64,000 nt of DNA from Candidatus Obscuribacterales bacterium. Its GTDB lineage: Bacteria > Cyanobacteriota > Vampirovibrionia > Obscuribacterales > Obscuribacteraceae. Where the stretch lies: NCBI GenBank assembly GCA_019746975.1, contig JAIERK010000020.1:1-64000 (forward strand), given 5' to 3'. Shown here piece after piece: positions 46,297 through 56,075 of the stretch. A model generated the notes under the pieces. That model did not search any database. It was not told where the DNA came from and saw only the letters and a list, made by a program, of their open reading frames with translations. Position numbers and translations under genes: made by a program. The stretch's first letter is position 1. Every line of letters starts with the position of its first letter.

Positions 46297-47500
46297 AATG
46301 CAAATCCTTGTCATTGGCGGTTGGTAATGCATATGCTGTCTTGTTGGCGATGTGAAATTTATCTCGGTGCGATCGTGGCACGAGGTTGTATCCGTCCTGG
46401 TGAAATGTCGGTACGCTATTTGTTGATTGCGGTTCGCATGCGTCCAAGGCGGAGCAGATCGTTGTCGACAACAGTATGATGGTCACCAAACTCAGTATCA
46501 GTATAGTCAGGGGACGAAGCTTGGGAGATGGCGCTTTCGGCTCCGCAGCAGCCGAAGTCACCATTGTGGGGGGCTGCACGGCTGTGTACTGTTCTGTGCA
46601 TTGATCGGTGCTCTCGACACAACTGGGGAACAGACTTTCCAGCTCCTCGGCAATCGATTTTGCATTTTTGTACCGATTGCTTGGGTTTTTCTCCAGCATC
46701 TTTTTGATGATGCATTCAAGTTCGGAGTAAAGCGGGGTTGACAACGACCGAAGCGAACGTAATTTCGGTGCAGGTTCGGAGATGTGCGCATTGATAGTAC
46801 GAGTGATGGTTTCTCTCTGGAATGGAGTGAAGCCTGTCAGCATCTCGAAGAAGACGCATCCCAGCGAGTAAATGTCGCTCCTTTCGTCGGTCGTTTTTCC
46901 GCATGCCTGCTCCGGGCTCATGTATAGCGGAGTTCCAACGGCCACACCAATGGATGTGATAAAACCATAGTCTACTGTTGATTTAGCCAAACCAAAGTCG
47001 ACCAACTTGACCAGCGGTTGTTTATCTTCGGTCCAGGTGATCATAACGTTTTGGGATTTGAGATCGCGATGAACTATTCCACGCTCATGTGCATGCGTAA
47101 TAGCGGTTAGCAGCTGAAGCATGATCTCGATTGAAAGATCGACAGGTAAAGGTCCACGGTCTCTGATGATTTCTTTAAGCGATTTTCCTTCCACCAATTC
47201 CATCACCATGAATGGGCGTCCACAGTCGGTCAGACCAAAATCGAGCACCATAGGCAAATGCATGATGTTAAATGAAGACATCATTTTTGCTTCTTGCTGA
47301 AAGCGTCGGACGCTCGCGTTATCGGTGAGCTCCGACTTCATATACTTTATTGCGACGTCTTTGTCGAGAAATGAGTCGTGCGCTCTCAACACAACGCTCG
47401 TCGCGCCATGCCCGATCAGTTTCACGTTGATGTATCTGAACGGTAAGGGTACGTATTCCGTAGTCTTAGCCAAGGCAGATTTACCGCATTCTGCTTTCAT
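46274..47500 (-). CDS. Transmembrane Ser/Thr kinase truncated before its LRR region
   Basis: About 408 residues from ATG 47500, which has GGGGTG ten bases upstream. It has a complete Hanks kinase: glycine loop GHGATSVVL, Lys52 (VAIKYM), HRDLKSQN at 144-151, DFG at 168-170 and GTPLYMSPEQ near 189-198. A membrane helix lies at about 333-357. Only about 50 residues follow before a stop that results from a frameshift relative to the paralogue at 52163, so the external LRR sensor is lost. The catalytic domain is intact, so the protein may still be active but unregulated or differently regulated. Confidence 0.9.
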   Translation of the reverse strand: MKAECGKSALAKTTEYVPLPFRYINVKLIGHGATSVVLRAHDSFLDKDVAIKYMKSELTDNASVRRFQQEAKMMSSFNIMHLPMVLDFGLTDCGRPFMVMELVEGKSLKEIIRDRGPLPVDLSIEIMLQLLTAITHAHERGIVHRDLKSQNVMITWTEDKQPLVKLVDFGLAKSTVDYGFITSIGVAVGTPLYMSPEQACGKTTDERSDIYSLGCVFFEMLTGFTPFQRETITRTINAHISEPAPKLRSLRSLSTPLYSELECIIKKMLEKNPSNRYKNAKSIAEELESLFPSCVESTDQCTEQYTAVQPPTMVTSAAAEPKAPSPKLRPLTILILSLVTIILLSTTICSALDACEPQSTNSVPTFHQDGYNLVPRSHRDKFHIANKTAYALPTANDKDLHFLNDFKK

Positions 47501-47716
47501 CAATTTTGTTCACCCCAATCGCCATAGCTGTGTGTATTCGCACACCATGAAAATTGGACATGGTCCTCTAAAAATTTTGATTAATTCCATCAATATCGTG
47601 AGTGGCGCATGCTCTGATTAGGCGTTATACTCTCGACGTACCCTGCCTTTTTTCGGACGGACCCTTTCGGTGACAGTTTGCCCTAATATCACTAACTTTG
47701 CCTGTGTCGTAGCGCC

Positions 47717-49132
47717 ATGAATTTGCTCCGTGCCGATCTCATCAGCCCCCTAGATATGTTCAAGATTGGTATTGGACCGTCCAGTTCTCACACGGTCGGG
47801 CCTATGGTAGCTGCCCTCGAGTTCAGTAAAACCCTCGAAGAGTACGCACCTCTACATAACATCATAGATGCAAGTTCCGAGTGGAGAATCACGGTAGAAC
47901 TTTACGGAAGCTTGTCTGCGACTGGAAAAGGACATGCTACCGATGGTGCGATTTGTGCCGGTCTCACCGGATTGAATCCCAAGGAGGCTTATCCTGACGA
48001 AGTGTGGCGGGCAAAGCCGGACTTAGAGAAACAGCCGTTCCTCATTGTCGGTGGAAAGACGCGGGTTGCTTGCCAACCGGAAGTCGACATTCGTTTTCTC
48101 GGTTGGACCATGGATGATGCGCCTCTGCCGCATCCAAATACCATGCGATTCTTGCTTCATCAGAATGATGCGTCGATAATCCGCGATGTGTGGTTATCTG
48201 TTGGTGGTGGCTTTGTTGAACGATACGATCCTGTGCAAGGCAAGCGCATACCGTCGAGCTTCCAAGCGAAGGACGAGTGTGCGCTGCCACATCCTTACAA
48301 TACCGCGCAAGAGTATGTCGATCAGTGTTCTAAAAACAATCTCTCACCTTGGCAGGTCGTGATTGCCAATCAGGCGGCGCGAGGATTGAAAGAAAAGGAG
48401 CTGAGAAAACGCCTTGACGAGATTCTCGACACGATGGATGACTGTATCGCAAGAGGTCTGAATACCGAAGGAATTCTTCCAGGCGGACTGAATGTAAAAC
48501 GGCGGGCTAAGGCACTGTACAGCAAGCTCGAGGCCGATAGCCCTCTTGCGTGGGCACATAACGATCTTCGACCGTCGGTCTATGCCATGGCGGTTAACGA
48601 AGAGAACGCGGCCGGAGGGAAGGTCGTGACCGCTCCGACCAACGGTTCTTCTGGGCTAATTCCAGCAGTGTGGAGAACTCTCAAAGAATCACAAAACCTC
48701 TCTCGTGAAACTTTGCAAAACGGATTAATTGTCGCTTCCGTTATTGGTGCACTCGTTAAAGTCCATGCTTCGATTAGCGGCGCCGAAGTCGGCTGTCAGG
48801 GCGAAGTCGGCACATCCTGTGCTATGGCTGCAGCAGGCGCTGTGGCCATGCTGGGAGGCAGTGCTATGCAACTCGAGCAAGCTGCCGAGATAGGTATTGA
48901 GCACCACCTTGGAATGACTTGCGATCCAATAATGGGATTGGTGCAAGTACCGTGCATCGAGCGCAATGCCATGGGCGCCGTGAAGGCACTCAATGCGGCT
49001 GCACTATCGCTGGCGTCTGATGGCAACCATCTGATCAGTCTGGACAAAGCTCTATCGGTTATGAAGCAGACCGGTCTCGATATGAATGAGAAGTATAAGG
49101 AAACATCAACAGGCGGATTGGCACTGGGTTAG
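47717..49132 (+). CDS. sdaA: L-serine dehydratase, iron-sulfur type
   Basis: A 471-residue single-chain enzyme that converts L-serine to pyruvate and ammonia in the cytoplasm. The N terminus (SPLDMFKIGIGPSSSHTVGPM) and the C-terminal half with GSSGLIPAVW match bacterial SdaA. The three cysteines that hold the 4Fe-4S cluster are present, in VGTSCAMA, MTCDP and VPCIERNA. The start codon at 47717 has no clear ribosome binding site. It is divergent from the kinase gene at 46274-47500. Confidence 0.96.
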   Translation: MNLLRADLISPLDMFKIGIGPSSSHTVGPMVAALEFSKTLEEYAPLHNIIDASSEWRITVELYGSLSATGKGHATDGAICAGLTGLNPKEAYPDEVWRAKPDLEKQPFLIVGGKTRVACQPEVDIRFLGWTMDDAPLPHPNTMRFLLHQNDASIIRDVWLSVGGGFVERYDPVQGKRIPSSFQAKDECALPHPYNTAQEYVDQCSKNNLSPWQVVIANQAARGLKEKELRKRLDEILDTMDDCIARGLNTEGILPGGLNVKRRAKALYSKLEADSPLAWAHNDLRPSVYAMAVNEENAAGGKVVTAPTNGSSGLIPAVWRTLKESQNLSRETLQNGLIVASVIGALVKVHASISGAEVGCQGEVGTSCAMAAAGAVAMLGGSAMQLEQAAEIGIEHHLGMTCDPIMGLVQVPCIERNAMGAVKALNAAALSLASDGNHLISLDKALSVMKQTGLDMNEKYKETSTGGLALG

Positions 49133-49208
49133 CGCTTGAGCAGATTGTCAACGTTGTGACATCTTTGGGGTTTTCACTCGATTCGTCTAAAGTTTTGCCT
49201 ACGCGAAT

Positions 49209-50660
49209 TTAGTAACGCAGTTTTTCTTTGGCAAGAAGCTCCTTCAGCTCCTGCAATTTCGCCATCGTGCCTAGTGATTTTGTGGTCGCCTCAGTCTCGC
49301 GTATATGCCGCTCTGCATCTTTAAATTTGCCGCGGTCGATGTAGAATTCCGCCAGTTTTATATGCGTATCATCGACACGTAAAGGTGACACGGCGATAGC
49401 ATTTCGATCGATACTTGCTATCGAGTTCTCCGCTTCTGTGAAGAGACCCATTCTTCCGCAGTGCCGAGCGAGCCTGATTCTTCCCATAACATGAAAGCCC
49501 AGGTACGCCTTGAGGTTGCTGCTGTCTATCCCCTGTGCAGGCATCTCTGAATACTTTACGGATCGCCTCATTAGACTCAATGCCAGCGGACTTTTCAGAT
49601 CAACTCGTATTTCTGTCGACGAAAGCGTATTCAACTTAGCCAGCAAAACAATCCGCTCTTGACTGGACGCGTTGTTCGGAAGTAGCTCTTCGATTGCCCC
49701 GATCAAGGCATTTTTCTGCAACTCTTCCAGTTCTACTTGTCTAGTCTCCCGGTACATGTACTCGAGCGCCTCGTGGCAAATGACCTTCTGGTGCAGATTT
49801 TCGACAGTTGGATGCGCTTTGAAATATTTGACCAATGCTAAAAGGCGATCAGAAACATCATCGGTAAGCTGACCGCGTTCGTTATGAGAGCTGCAGGTAG
49901 ATATCCAATTCAGCCAACGAGCCGCGATGTCTTTTTTGTACGGCTCTATGTCTTGTAAGGTGAATAACAGTTGCTTCGCTTTGCTCAGATGTCCCTGGTT
50001 GGTCAAAAGCCAGGATTCTGCTCGGATCGCGTCGAACGATTTGATGAATCGGTCTTCGACTGTTTTTCGAAACCCACCTTCCTGCGGTATTCGATTGAGA
50101 ACATCCTTCTTGAGAAATTCAGCAAGAAGTTTGGGCTGATTGGCGAAGATGAGCTTGTTGCAAAGCTCCTCGGATACATATAGGAAATGCTCGCTGGTTG
50201 GATGGAAAAATTTCAGAATTACAATAAGCTGTTGTCTGAAGGCTTCGACGGCTTCGTTGTATTGTTTGAGACTGATCAACAAATCGGCGCGCCGACGCCA
50301 ATAGCGTGCTGCCAGTGTTGGATCTTTTGCTACTCCGGTCGGTAGTTCTCTTTTTACGTCTTCCAGTACGCCAAGGCATTCGTTGTAACGCCCCCAGAGA
50401 CGATATGCCTCGGCTTGAGAGAGCAATAGATCAAGCTTGACGTCATCGCGGTTTTCGGCAGGCGGCAAAGCAGCTATCGCTTTTTGGAATCCCTCGATTG
50501 AATCGCGGTAACGCTTCTCGAAGAGGCGAATGTTTGCTTGCTTCCCGAGTGTTCGCCAGTTGGGTTCTACACTAGCGGAGCATGGAAAAACTGATGTGAG
50601 AGAAAACAGAGCAGCGTTCACGAGGCACAACCGCTGGTTAAGCTTACTATCTATAGTCAT
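49209..50660 (-). CDS. Secreted TPR-containing protein
   Basis: 483 residues. A signal-peptide-like N terminus (LCLVNAALFSLTSVFPCSAS) is followed by scattered degenerate TPR units. They include GKQANIRLFEKRYRDSIEGF, SQAEAYRLWGRYNECLGVL and a last one near 430-460 (KLAEFYIDRGKFKDAERHI). No catalytic domain is visible. The cysteine in PCSAS could mark a lipoprotein, but the lipobox is poor. It converges with sdaA, 76 bases apart. It is likely a periplasmic interaction protein, one of several in the window. Confidence 0.85.
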   Translation of the reverse strand: MTIDSKLNQRLCLVNAALFSLTSVFPCSASVEPNWRTLGKQANIRLFEKRYRDSIEGFQKAIAALPPAENRDDVKLDLLLSQAEAYRLWGRYNECLGVLEDVKRELPTGVAKDPTLAARYWRRRADLLISLKQYNEAVEAFRQQLIVILKFFHPTSEHFLYVSEELCNKLIFANQPKLLAEFLKKDVLNRIPQEGGFRKTVEDRFIKSFDAIRAESWLLTNQGHLSKAKQLLFTLQDIEPYKKDIAARWLNWISTCSSHNERGQLTDDVSDRLLALVKYFKAHPTVENLHQKVICHEALEYMYRETRQVELEELQKNALIGAIEELLPNNASSQERIVLLAKLNTLSSTEIRVDLKSPLALSLMRRSVKYSEMPAQGIDSSNLKAYLGFHVMGRIRLARHCGRMGLFTEAENSIASIDRNAIAVSPLRVDDTHIKLAEFYIDRGKFKDAERHIRETEATTKSLGTMAKLQELKELLAKEKLRY

Positions 50661-50948
50661 CGAGTCGTTGATCGTGGCTCATCTTGCCTGTTCTGAAAAT
50701 TGTTCGGCCGGCACTGTGCAGCCCGACCTCATCCGGATTTTAGCAGAGATTATACAGACCGACAGATTCAATAAGTCAGGTTTGAAACGGTCGGTCAGGA
50801 TTTGAACCTCTATCTCGATTGAGACTCCTAACAGACGATCGATTGCCGCGAAACAAACCGCTAGTGATCCCTTGAGTGACGAGCATTTCTGCAGTTGCCA
50901 CCATGATTGAAATGCTCCAATTGGCAGAACCTGAGCGGTTAATTTTAC

Positions 50949-50978
50949 TTGACATCTATTGCTATTTGGTAATATTCT
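50949..50978 (+). promoter_or_regulatory. Candidate promoter for the gene at 51113
   Basis: A perfect -35 hexamer TTGACA (50949-50954) is followed after 18 bases by TATTCT (50973-50978); TAATAT at 15 bases is an alternative. Lying inside the longest possible frame of the downstream gene, it argues for the later start at 51113. The surrounding 50661-51112 holds no other gene that I can support. Confidence 0.5.
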
Positions 50979-51112
50979 TGGAAACGCCCCTGAGAAGTTT
51001 CAAACAACTTTCTCCTTTATTAGTAACAGAATCAACCGCTCTCGATGTGCAGACTCGTCTGTCAGCTCTTCCGTGCCTTCTTTTTCTGAAGGACGCTTCT
51101 AAGGTAGCCCGC

Positions 51113-51988
51113 ATGCAAAATACGTCCAACGACGATCGGCTTGCTGGTCTCGACCCTGAAGAATGGGACGAGATTGATGTTGGCACTCGCATTGATCTCA
51201 ATGGCAAGACCACGTATCACGTGCTGACCAGCGATCGGAAGGTCGGCTATTTTGTTGAGAAGGTCTACAACGAACAGCAGAATCTCGTTCGGATTGTGAA
51301 ACGCGGTAAGAACAGTCGGTCAGAGACCGATTTCAGTCCTGACAATGGCGATGTGGTTCGCATCTTTGAAGCGTGCACCCTTCCCGACGGCAATTCGATG
51401 ACGAAGGAGATTGTTTATTTCGAAGACCGCTCGACTGAGACTGTGATTGTCATAAGTCCTGATGGTGAGCTCATTAGAACAGTGCAGAGAGAAAGTGTTG
51501 GTATAAGGACACTTTCCCAAGGACAGACAGACTACAAGCAAAGTTGTGTTCCATCTGTGACGATCAACCACACAATGGATCCTAAAACAGGAAAGTTGGT
51601 CCAGCGTGAGCAGGTTCGGTGGTTAAAGGATGGGCAGCGTGCATTGACCGAACTCTTTTACTTTGGAAGCTCCGGCGTCGTCTACAAATATACGAAGATT
51701 CTCTACCATGCATCCGGTGGACCGTTCCTCGAAGAGACGCATAGATACGGACCAGAAAGTAATCTGCTAAGACGCGAGATCATTCAGTACAATCCAACAG
51801 GCGTACAAACGGCCGCGGATCTGACAATGTACGATGATGGTGGTGAGATCGTTCAGAGATCGACTACTTACTACGATCATCGCGGTTCTGCAGTCTCGAC
51901 TGATGCAACAGACAATTCAGCTCTCGAATCCTGGCTTGAAGACGGTGGCCGAATGCTCAAGCGCTTAGAAGAAGCCGCTGGTGAATAA
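51113..51988 (+). CDS. Hypothetical protein with repeated beta-hairpin segments
   Basis: About 291 residues from ATG 51113, which has AAGG eight bases upstream. The frame is open from 50876, but the earlier part lacks a ribosome binding site and contains a promoter-like pair. The protein is soluble, acidic at the start (DDRLAGLDPEEWDEIDVG) and then rich in short beta strands alternating with turns. These include VRIFEACTLPDGNSMTKEIV, KYTKILYHASGGPFLEETH and LTMYDDGGEIVQRSTTYYD. They loosely resemble repeat proteins with YD-like or MORN-like hairpins. I recognise no family. It converges with the STPK-LRR gene. Confidence 0.75.
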   Translation: MQNTSNDDRLAGLDPEEWDEIDVGTRIDLNGKTTYHVLTSDRKVGYFVEKVYNEQQNLVRIVKRGKNSRSETDFSPDNGDVVRIFEACTLPDGNSMTKEIVYFEDRSTETVIVISPDGELIRTVQRESVGIRTLSQGQTDYKQSCVPSVTINHTMDPKTGKLVQREQVRWLKDGQRALTELFYFGSSGVVYKYTKILYHASGGPFLEETHRYGPESNLLRREIIQYNPTGVQTAADLTMYDDGGEIVQRSTTYYDHRGSAVSTDATDNSALESWLEDGGRMLKRLEEAAGE

Positions 51989-52162
51989 CCTCCTCTTTGC
52001 TCGCTGATGAGTAGGTCGCCTATTGTTCTCCAGCCCGCTGCTGAGTACGTTTGGCAATCGTTCATCCAGCCGTCGGAACAATAACTGTTCATGAACCAGT
52101 CGATTCGGAGCCTGAGGACGACGTGCGTGTGAGCGTCAGTATACCGCGAGCAATGTATGACG

Positions 52163-54262
52163 TTAGAAAACAACGATGTCACAGCCGGGTAGGCGCTTGG
52201 ACAGTTCGTTAATACAAGCAAAGGTGACGGCATCACAGTGTTTGAGATTAACGCGCTGCAGTCTCGGCATCTTCACTACGTGAGCGAGTCCGTTGTCGGT
52301 AATGGAGCACTTGCTTAGAATTAGAGTGCTGATCTTCAATCCGGTGAGCATGGCCAGATGTTCGTCCGAGAAATCTTTGCCGTGCAACTCAAGGCATTGG
52401 AGTGATGGAAACGTCAGCAAGATTGGCATGCTTTTCGCCGGAAGGCATGAGCCTACGAAGACAATTCGATTGAGTTCCGGCAGCGCTCTCAGCAGCACGA
52501 GGTTGGTATCATCTATCGGCTTTTCTCCTGAGATGGTCAACGTTTGTAGCTTTTTGAACTGGGCCAAAGTTTCATAGCAGCCCTCTGCCATCTGCTCGGG
52601 TGAGATCGAGAAAGTGGTGAGCGCGTTGGATTCGCTCAGTCGAGCGAGAGCATCTTGAGAAATCTTTTTGTTATTCGAGAAGTCCAGAGCCGCCAAAGAG
52701 GCGATCTCGCCGATTGCCAGCAGGTCTTCGTTGGTGAGAGCACAACCCCTGACGGTTAGAGTGTTTAATCCCAGATTCGTTAGATTCTGGATGCCATCAT
52801 GCGTGATACCGGCGCAATCGACAAATTCTACAGACCGCAGGTCTTTCAGGGTGGCGATGCTCTTAAAGCAATCATCAGAAAGCTTCGCGTCCTTTATTAC
52901 CAGCCGGACCAGAGAGGCTGATGACAAAAAGCGAAAGCCGCTTCCGGTCAGATTCGGAGCTTGTAACTTCAGCTCGTTGATATTACGCTCGGTAGCAAGC
53001 TTTTTCAAGTCTTCATCGTTGATTGGATGGACTGCTTCCATCATCAATCTTCCGAAGCGATAGGACCGGATAAATGGTTTTTCTGAGTCTGCGCCGTACT
53101 CATCCAGTGTTGGCAGAGTAAGGTCGACCTTCCTCTGTGACGAATTAACCGATGCGGTTACGTTCTTCGTCGCTAAGACTCGTTCTAGCTGTATGTACAG
53201 CAGCCAACTCGCCAGAGAGAAACAGACTAGAGAGACCATTATGGCGCTCAAAATCGGATCGCGATCGTGAGACTTTCCAGTTTGTGCGTCCAGAGGCACA
53301 CCGTCGACTGTTATGGAATAGTCTCGCTCGATGATGCTGTCCAGATCCGCTTTCAGGCTCAGCATGCTGGAGTAGCGATCTTCGCGATTTTTTGCCAGAC
53401 ACTTTGCGACTATAGACTCGAGTGCGTTATTGAATGAGATGCTACCATGACGCGCCGAGAGAGAAGGAGGCGGTTCCTTCGCGTGCATGGCGATGATCTC
53501 CAACGCCGTGTCTCCTCGGAATGGAGGCTTGCCGGTCAAAAGCTCGAACATCACACATCCTAACGAGTATATCTCTGAACGCTCGTCATAGCTCATGCCG
53601 TAGCACTGATCCGGGCTCATGTATTGTGGTGTTCCTACAATAGTTCGCCCCTGGACCTTGAAGCTTTCACCTTTTGTGTGCTGTATGGCGGCAACTCCGA
53701 AATCGATCAAGCGAACGTCTGGAAGTTTGCTTCCGCTGTCTACTAGAAGAATATTGGATGTCTTGATGTCTCTGTGAAAAATTCCACGACTGTGAGCGTA
53801 AGACAACGCATCAGCTAGAGCCGCGATGATTTTTATAGCTTTGTCCTGGTCTAGCGGACCGTCTTGGTGAATCAACTTGTCCAGGGTGACGCCGTCTGCA
53901 TACTCCATTGCCATGAAGGGTACGCCACCGCTGGTGACACCAAAATCGTATACCGCGATAATATTCCTGTGATTGAGACGGCTTGTGGCACGGGCTTCCT
54001 GATTGAACGAAACCAGTTGTTCTTCGAAAACTCCTCGCAGCAGTTTTACTGCCACTTTCTTGTGAAGAAGCCTTCTGTCGAGGCAAAGATAAACAGTACC
54101 GACCGTACCTTTACCAATTATCTTTACTGGCTCATAGCGATCGAGAGGGAAGTTTTCCTCTGTAAACCCGAGGCTGGGTGGACCGCTTTCATTGGGGCTG
54201 GAAGCGTCGACTTGCTCTTGTTCTTGTTGTCCCTTATCAAGCTCCATAGGACCGTTATACAT
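52163..54262 (-). CDS. Transmembrane Ser/Thr kinase with leucine-rich-repeat ectodomain
   Basis: 699 residues. The cytoplasmic kinase has GKGTVGTVYL, Lys73 (VAVKLL), HRDIKTSN at 163-170, DFG at 187-189 and GTPQYMSPDQ. A membrane helix lies at about 333-358. The outside part, from about 420 to the end, is a set of 10-11 leucine-rich repeats of the type LxxLxxLxLxxCxxITDxGLxxL, ending in CINELSKRLPGCDIVVF. This is the intact version of the design that is broken at 45764-47500. It is presumably a receptor kinase that senses an envelope or external ligand. Two start codons (54262 and 54247) are possible; GAGGAG abuts the first. Confidence 0.94.
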   Translation of the reverse strand: MYNGPMELDKGQQEQEQVDASSPNESGPPSLGFTEENFPLDRYEPVKIIGKGTVGTVYLCLDRRLLHKKVAVKLLRGVFEEQLVSFNQEARATSRLNHRNIIAVYDFGVTSGGVPFMAMEYADGVTLDKLIHQDGPLDQDKAIKIIAALADALSYAHSRGIFHRDIKTSNILLVDSGSKLPDVRLIDFGVAAIQHTKGESFKVQGRTIVGTPQYMSPDQCYGMSYDERSEIYSLGCVMFELLTGKPPFRGDTALEIIAMHAKEPPPSLSARHGSISFNNALESIVAKCLAKNREDRYSSMLSLKADLDSIIERDYSITVDGVPLDAQTGKSHDRDPILSAIMVSLVCFSLASWLLYIQLERVLATKNVTASVNSSQRKVDLTLPTLDEYGADSEKPFIRSYRFGRLMMEAVHPINDEDLKKLATERNINELKLQAPNLTGSGFRFLSSASLVRLVIKDAKLSDDCFKSIATLKDLRSVEFVDCAGITHDGIQNLTNLGLNTLTVRGCALTNEDLLAIGEIASLAALDFSNNKKISQDALARLSESNALTTFSISPEQMAEGCYETLAQFKKLQTLTISGEKPIDDTNLVLLRALPELNRIVFVGSCLPAKSMPILLTFPSLQCLELHGKDFSDEHLAMLTGLKISTLILSKCSITDNGLAHVVKMPRLQRVNLKHCDAVTFACINELSKRLPGCDIVVF

Positions 54263-54614
54263 CTCCTCAAGACTTACGGCAATGCTGCTGATAAGGATCC
54301 TTCGGTGGTACCATTGGCGGAAGCATTGTTTTCGTTAGCGACCGATCATTTGCTTCAATTGCTTGTTAAGCTCGGGCAATAGTCCTGGAAGCTTGTACAA
54401 GCGCAGTTACGATCGCTTACGCTCGTTGACGATTGCATCTTCGATCTTGTTTTCCTTCAAATTGGACAGCGCCAAGCCGTGATAACACCCAACGAGCGCA
54501 TCTGGAGAATTAGAGGGTCTGGTCATCTCCATGAGACGAGTCGCTTTCGTAAATTCCCAATGCTCGCAGTAAACACGAATGAGGAGAGGTTCGCCTCTCC
54601 TTTTTTCTCTCGTG
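54263..54614. other. Intergenic region with possible TPR remnant
   Basis: 352 bases between two minus-strand genes. On the minus strand, roughly 54575-54407, a frame reads YCEHWEFTKATRLMEM then GCYHGLALSNLKENKIEDAI and a stop. This resembles one and a half TPR units without a start. It may be the tail of a deleted kinase-TPR or TPR gene. The rest holds the hairpin at 54583-54606 and nothing else I can name. Confidence 0.4.
54583..54606 (+). terminator. UUCG-loop hairpin with T6 tract
   Basis: A seven-base stem GGAGAGG/CCTCTCC with a TTCG tetraloop is followed by TTTTTT. It lies nine bases beyond the stop of the minus-strand TPR gene ending at 54615, yet the T tract makes it a canonical terminator only for plus-strand transcripts. 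On the minus strand the hairpin lacks a following T run. Confidence 0.75.
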
Positions 54615-55988
54615 TTACTTCCGAGTCTCGTGGGACTTCGATGCTTTTTCCAGGCGTGAATGCAGTGAAGTCTCGTCTTCCTTTTCTCTTCGATACTCGG
54701 GATGCTCTCCACCCAGTAGCGATTTAAGGATCGACATCTCGCGTTTGAGATAAAGCGAGGCGAGTTGATGGTTACCGTTCTGTTGGTGCAGGCGAGAAAT
54801 ACGCTTCAAGTTATGTGCTACTTCGATGTTTTTGTCACCGAGTGCTTTTTTGCGAATCTCGAGCGCGTTGTCTGCGTCTTCGATCGCTTTGATGAATTCA
54901 TGCTCTCGCTCATGTGCGTGAGATAGGCGATCGTATGTTTCGGCCAGCTCCAAGTTGTTGTCACCTACGGCTTCTTTGAGTAGTGTCAATTCCTTCTCGA
55001 TCAGAGGAATTGCTTCTTTCGTTTGGAAATTGTCCATGCAAACGCGGATCAGATCGTTGTGTGCTCGAGCCAGTTCTAATTTGTCATCGGAAAACATGCG
55101 CTCTTTGGTCGCCAGAATTTCTTTGTAAATCGCTTTTGCCTTTTCATACCGGTGCTCTCGCTGGTATAGGCTAGCTATTTCATCCATGTTTCTCAGCGTT
55201 TGAAGATGTTCCAAACCAAGAGCAGTTTTTCTGACTGCAAGCGCCTTCTCGTACCAACTTCTAGATTCTGCGTACAGGTGCTGATCTCTCTTAATTCTTG
55301 CGATCGCATCGTAACCGTCTGCGACCGGCAGACCTTTTGATCCGTATGCTTTCTTTCGCTTCTCTATCGCACGCTCGAGATACTCTTGCGCTTCGAGGTA
55401 CTGTTTTCGGTCGGCGCAAACTCTACCCATGAGAGAAATATAGCGCTCCACGTTTTCATAATCTTGATTGGTTTGACCCTCTCGCAGGGATATCAATCTT
55501 GTCGCAAGCGGCTTGAGCGAGTCGAGCTTACGCTCATCATAGAGCGTCCAGCAAAGGTCTTCGAGATTTCGCAACAGCGGCTCGGCATCGGGCCGTAACG
55601 ATTGCTCTCGCAGTGCCAGCGCTTTGCGAAGAAATTCTTCCGCCTCTTTGTATTTGTGCTGGCGCTTATACAACCTGGCGATGTTATGGTAGCTCTGCGC
55701 GACAAGGTCATCTTCAGCCTTGATGGCGACAGCCGAGTCAAGAGCGAAATTGAACTCCTTCATGGCTTTTTCGAGCTGCCCGGAACTTTGCAAATCATTG
55801 GCTTTGTCGGTATGTTGTCGCCACAGATTATCGTATGCGACCGCCGTGTCATTAAGCCCGAACAGCGCGACCGTGGTGGCGAGCAGCCTCATAATTGCCA
55901 ACCGCGAAGTTGCATAGGAGACCCGAAAAGCGTTGCACTTTTCGACAGTACTCGAGTCAGTCATGAGCGCGCGCGAATTCATATTCAT
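54615..55988 (-). CDS. Secreted kinesin-light-chain-type TPR protein
   Basis: About 457 residues. I chose the ATG at 55988 because AGGAG lies ten bases upstream; the frame itself opens 23 codons earlier. A hydrophobic segment MRLLATTVALFGLNDTAVA near residues 33-51 looks like an export signal preceded by a long polar leader. Eight to nine TPR_12 units follow (SYHNIARLYKRQHKYKEAEEF, ALAVRKTALGLEHLQTLRNM). No enzyme domain is present. It lies close to the STPK-LRR gene on the same strand and may be a periplasmic partner of such receptors, which is inference. Confidence 0.88.
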   Translation of the reverse strand: MNMNSRALMTDSSTVEKCNAFRVSYATSRLAIMRLLATTVALFGLNDTAVAYDNLWRQHTDKANDLQSSGQLEKAMKEFNFALDSAVAIKAEDDLVAQSYHNIARLYKRQHKYKEAEEFLRKALALREQSLRPDAEPLLRNLEDLCWTLYDERKLDSLKPLATRLISLREGQTNQDYENVERYISLMGRVCADRKQYLEAQEYLERAIEKRKKAYGSKGLPVADGYDAIARIKRDQHLYAESRSWYEKALAVRKTALGLEHLQTLRNMDEIASLYQREHRYEKAKAIYKEILATKERMFSDDKLELARAHNDLIRVCMDNFQTKEAIPLIEKELTLLKEAVGDNNLELAETYDRLSHAHEREHEFIKAIEDADNALEIRKKALGDKNIEVAHNLKRISRLHQQNGNHQLASLYLKREMSILKSLLGGEHPEYRREKEDETSLHSRLEKASKSHETRK

Positions 55989-56075
55989 AGAACTGCAACT
56001 CCTGGTACCAGGCGGAAGCTCATAGTTAACCACAAAGTCGCCCAATTGTTTATCCAAATCTATTTTGCAAATGAG

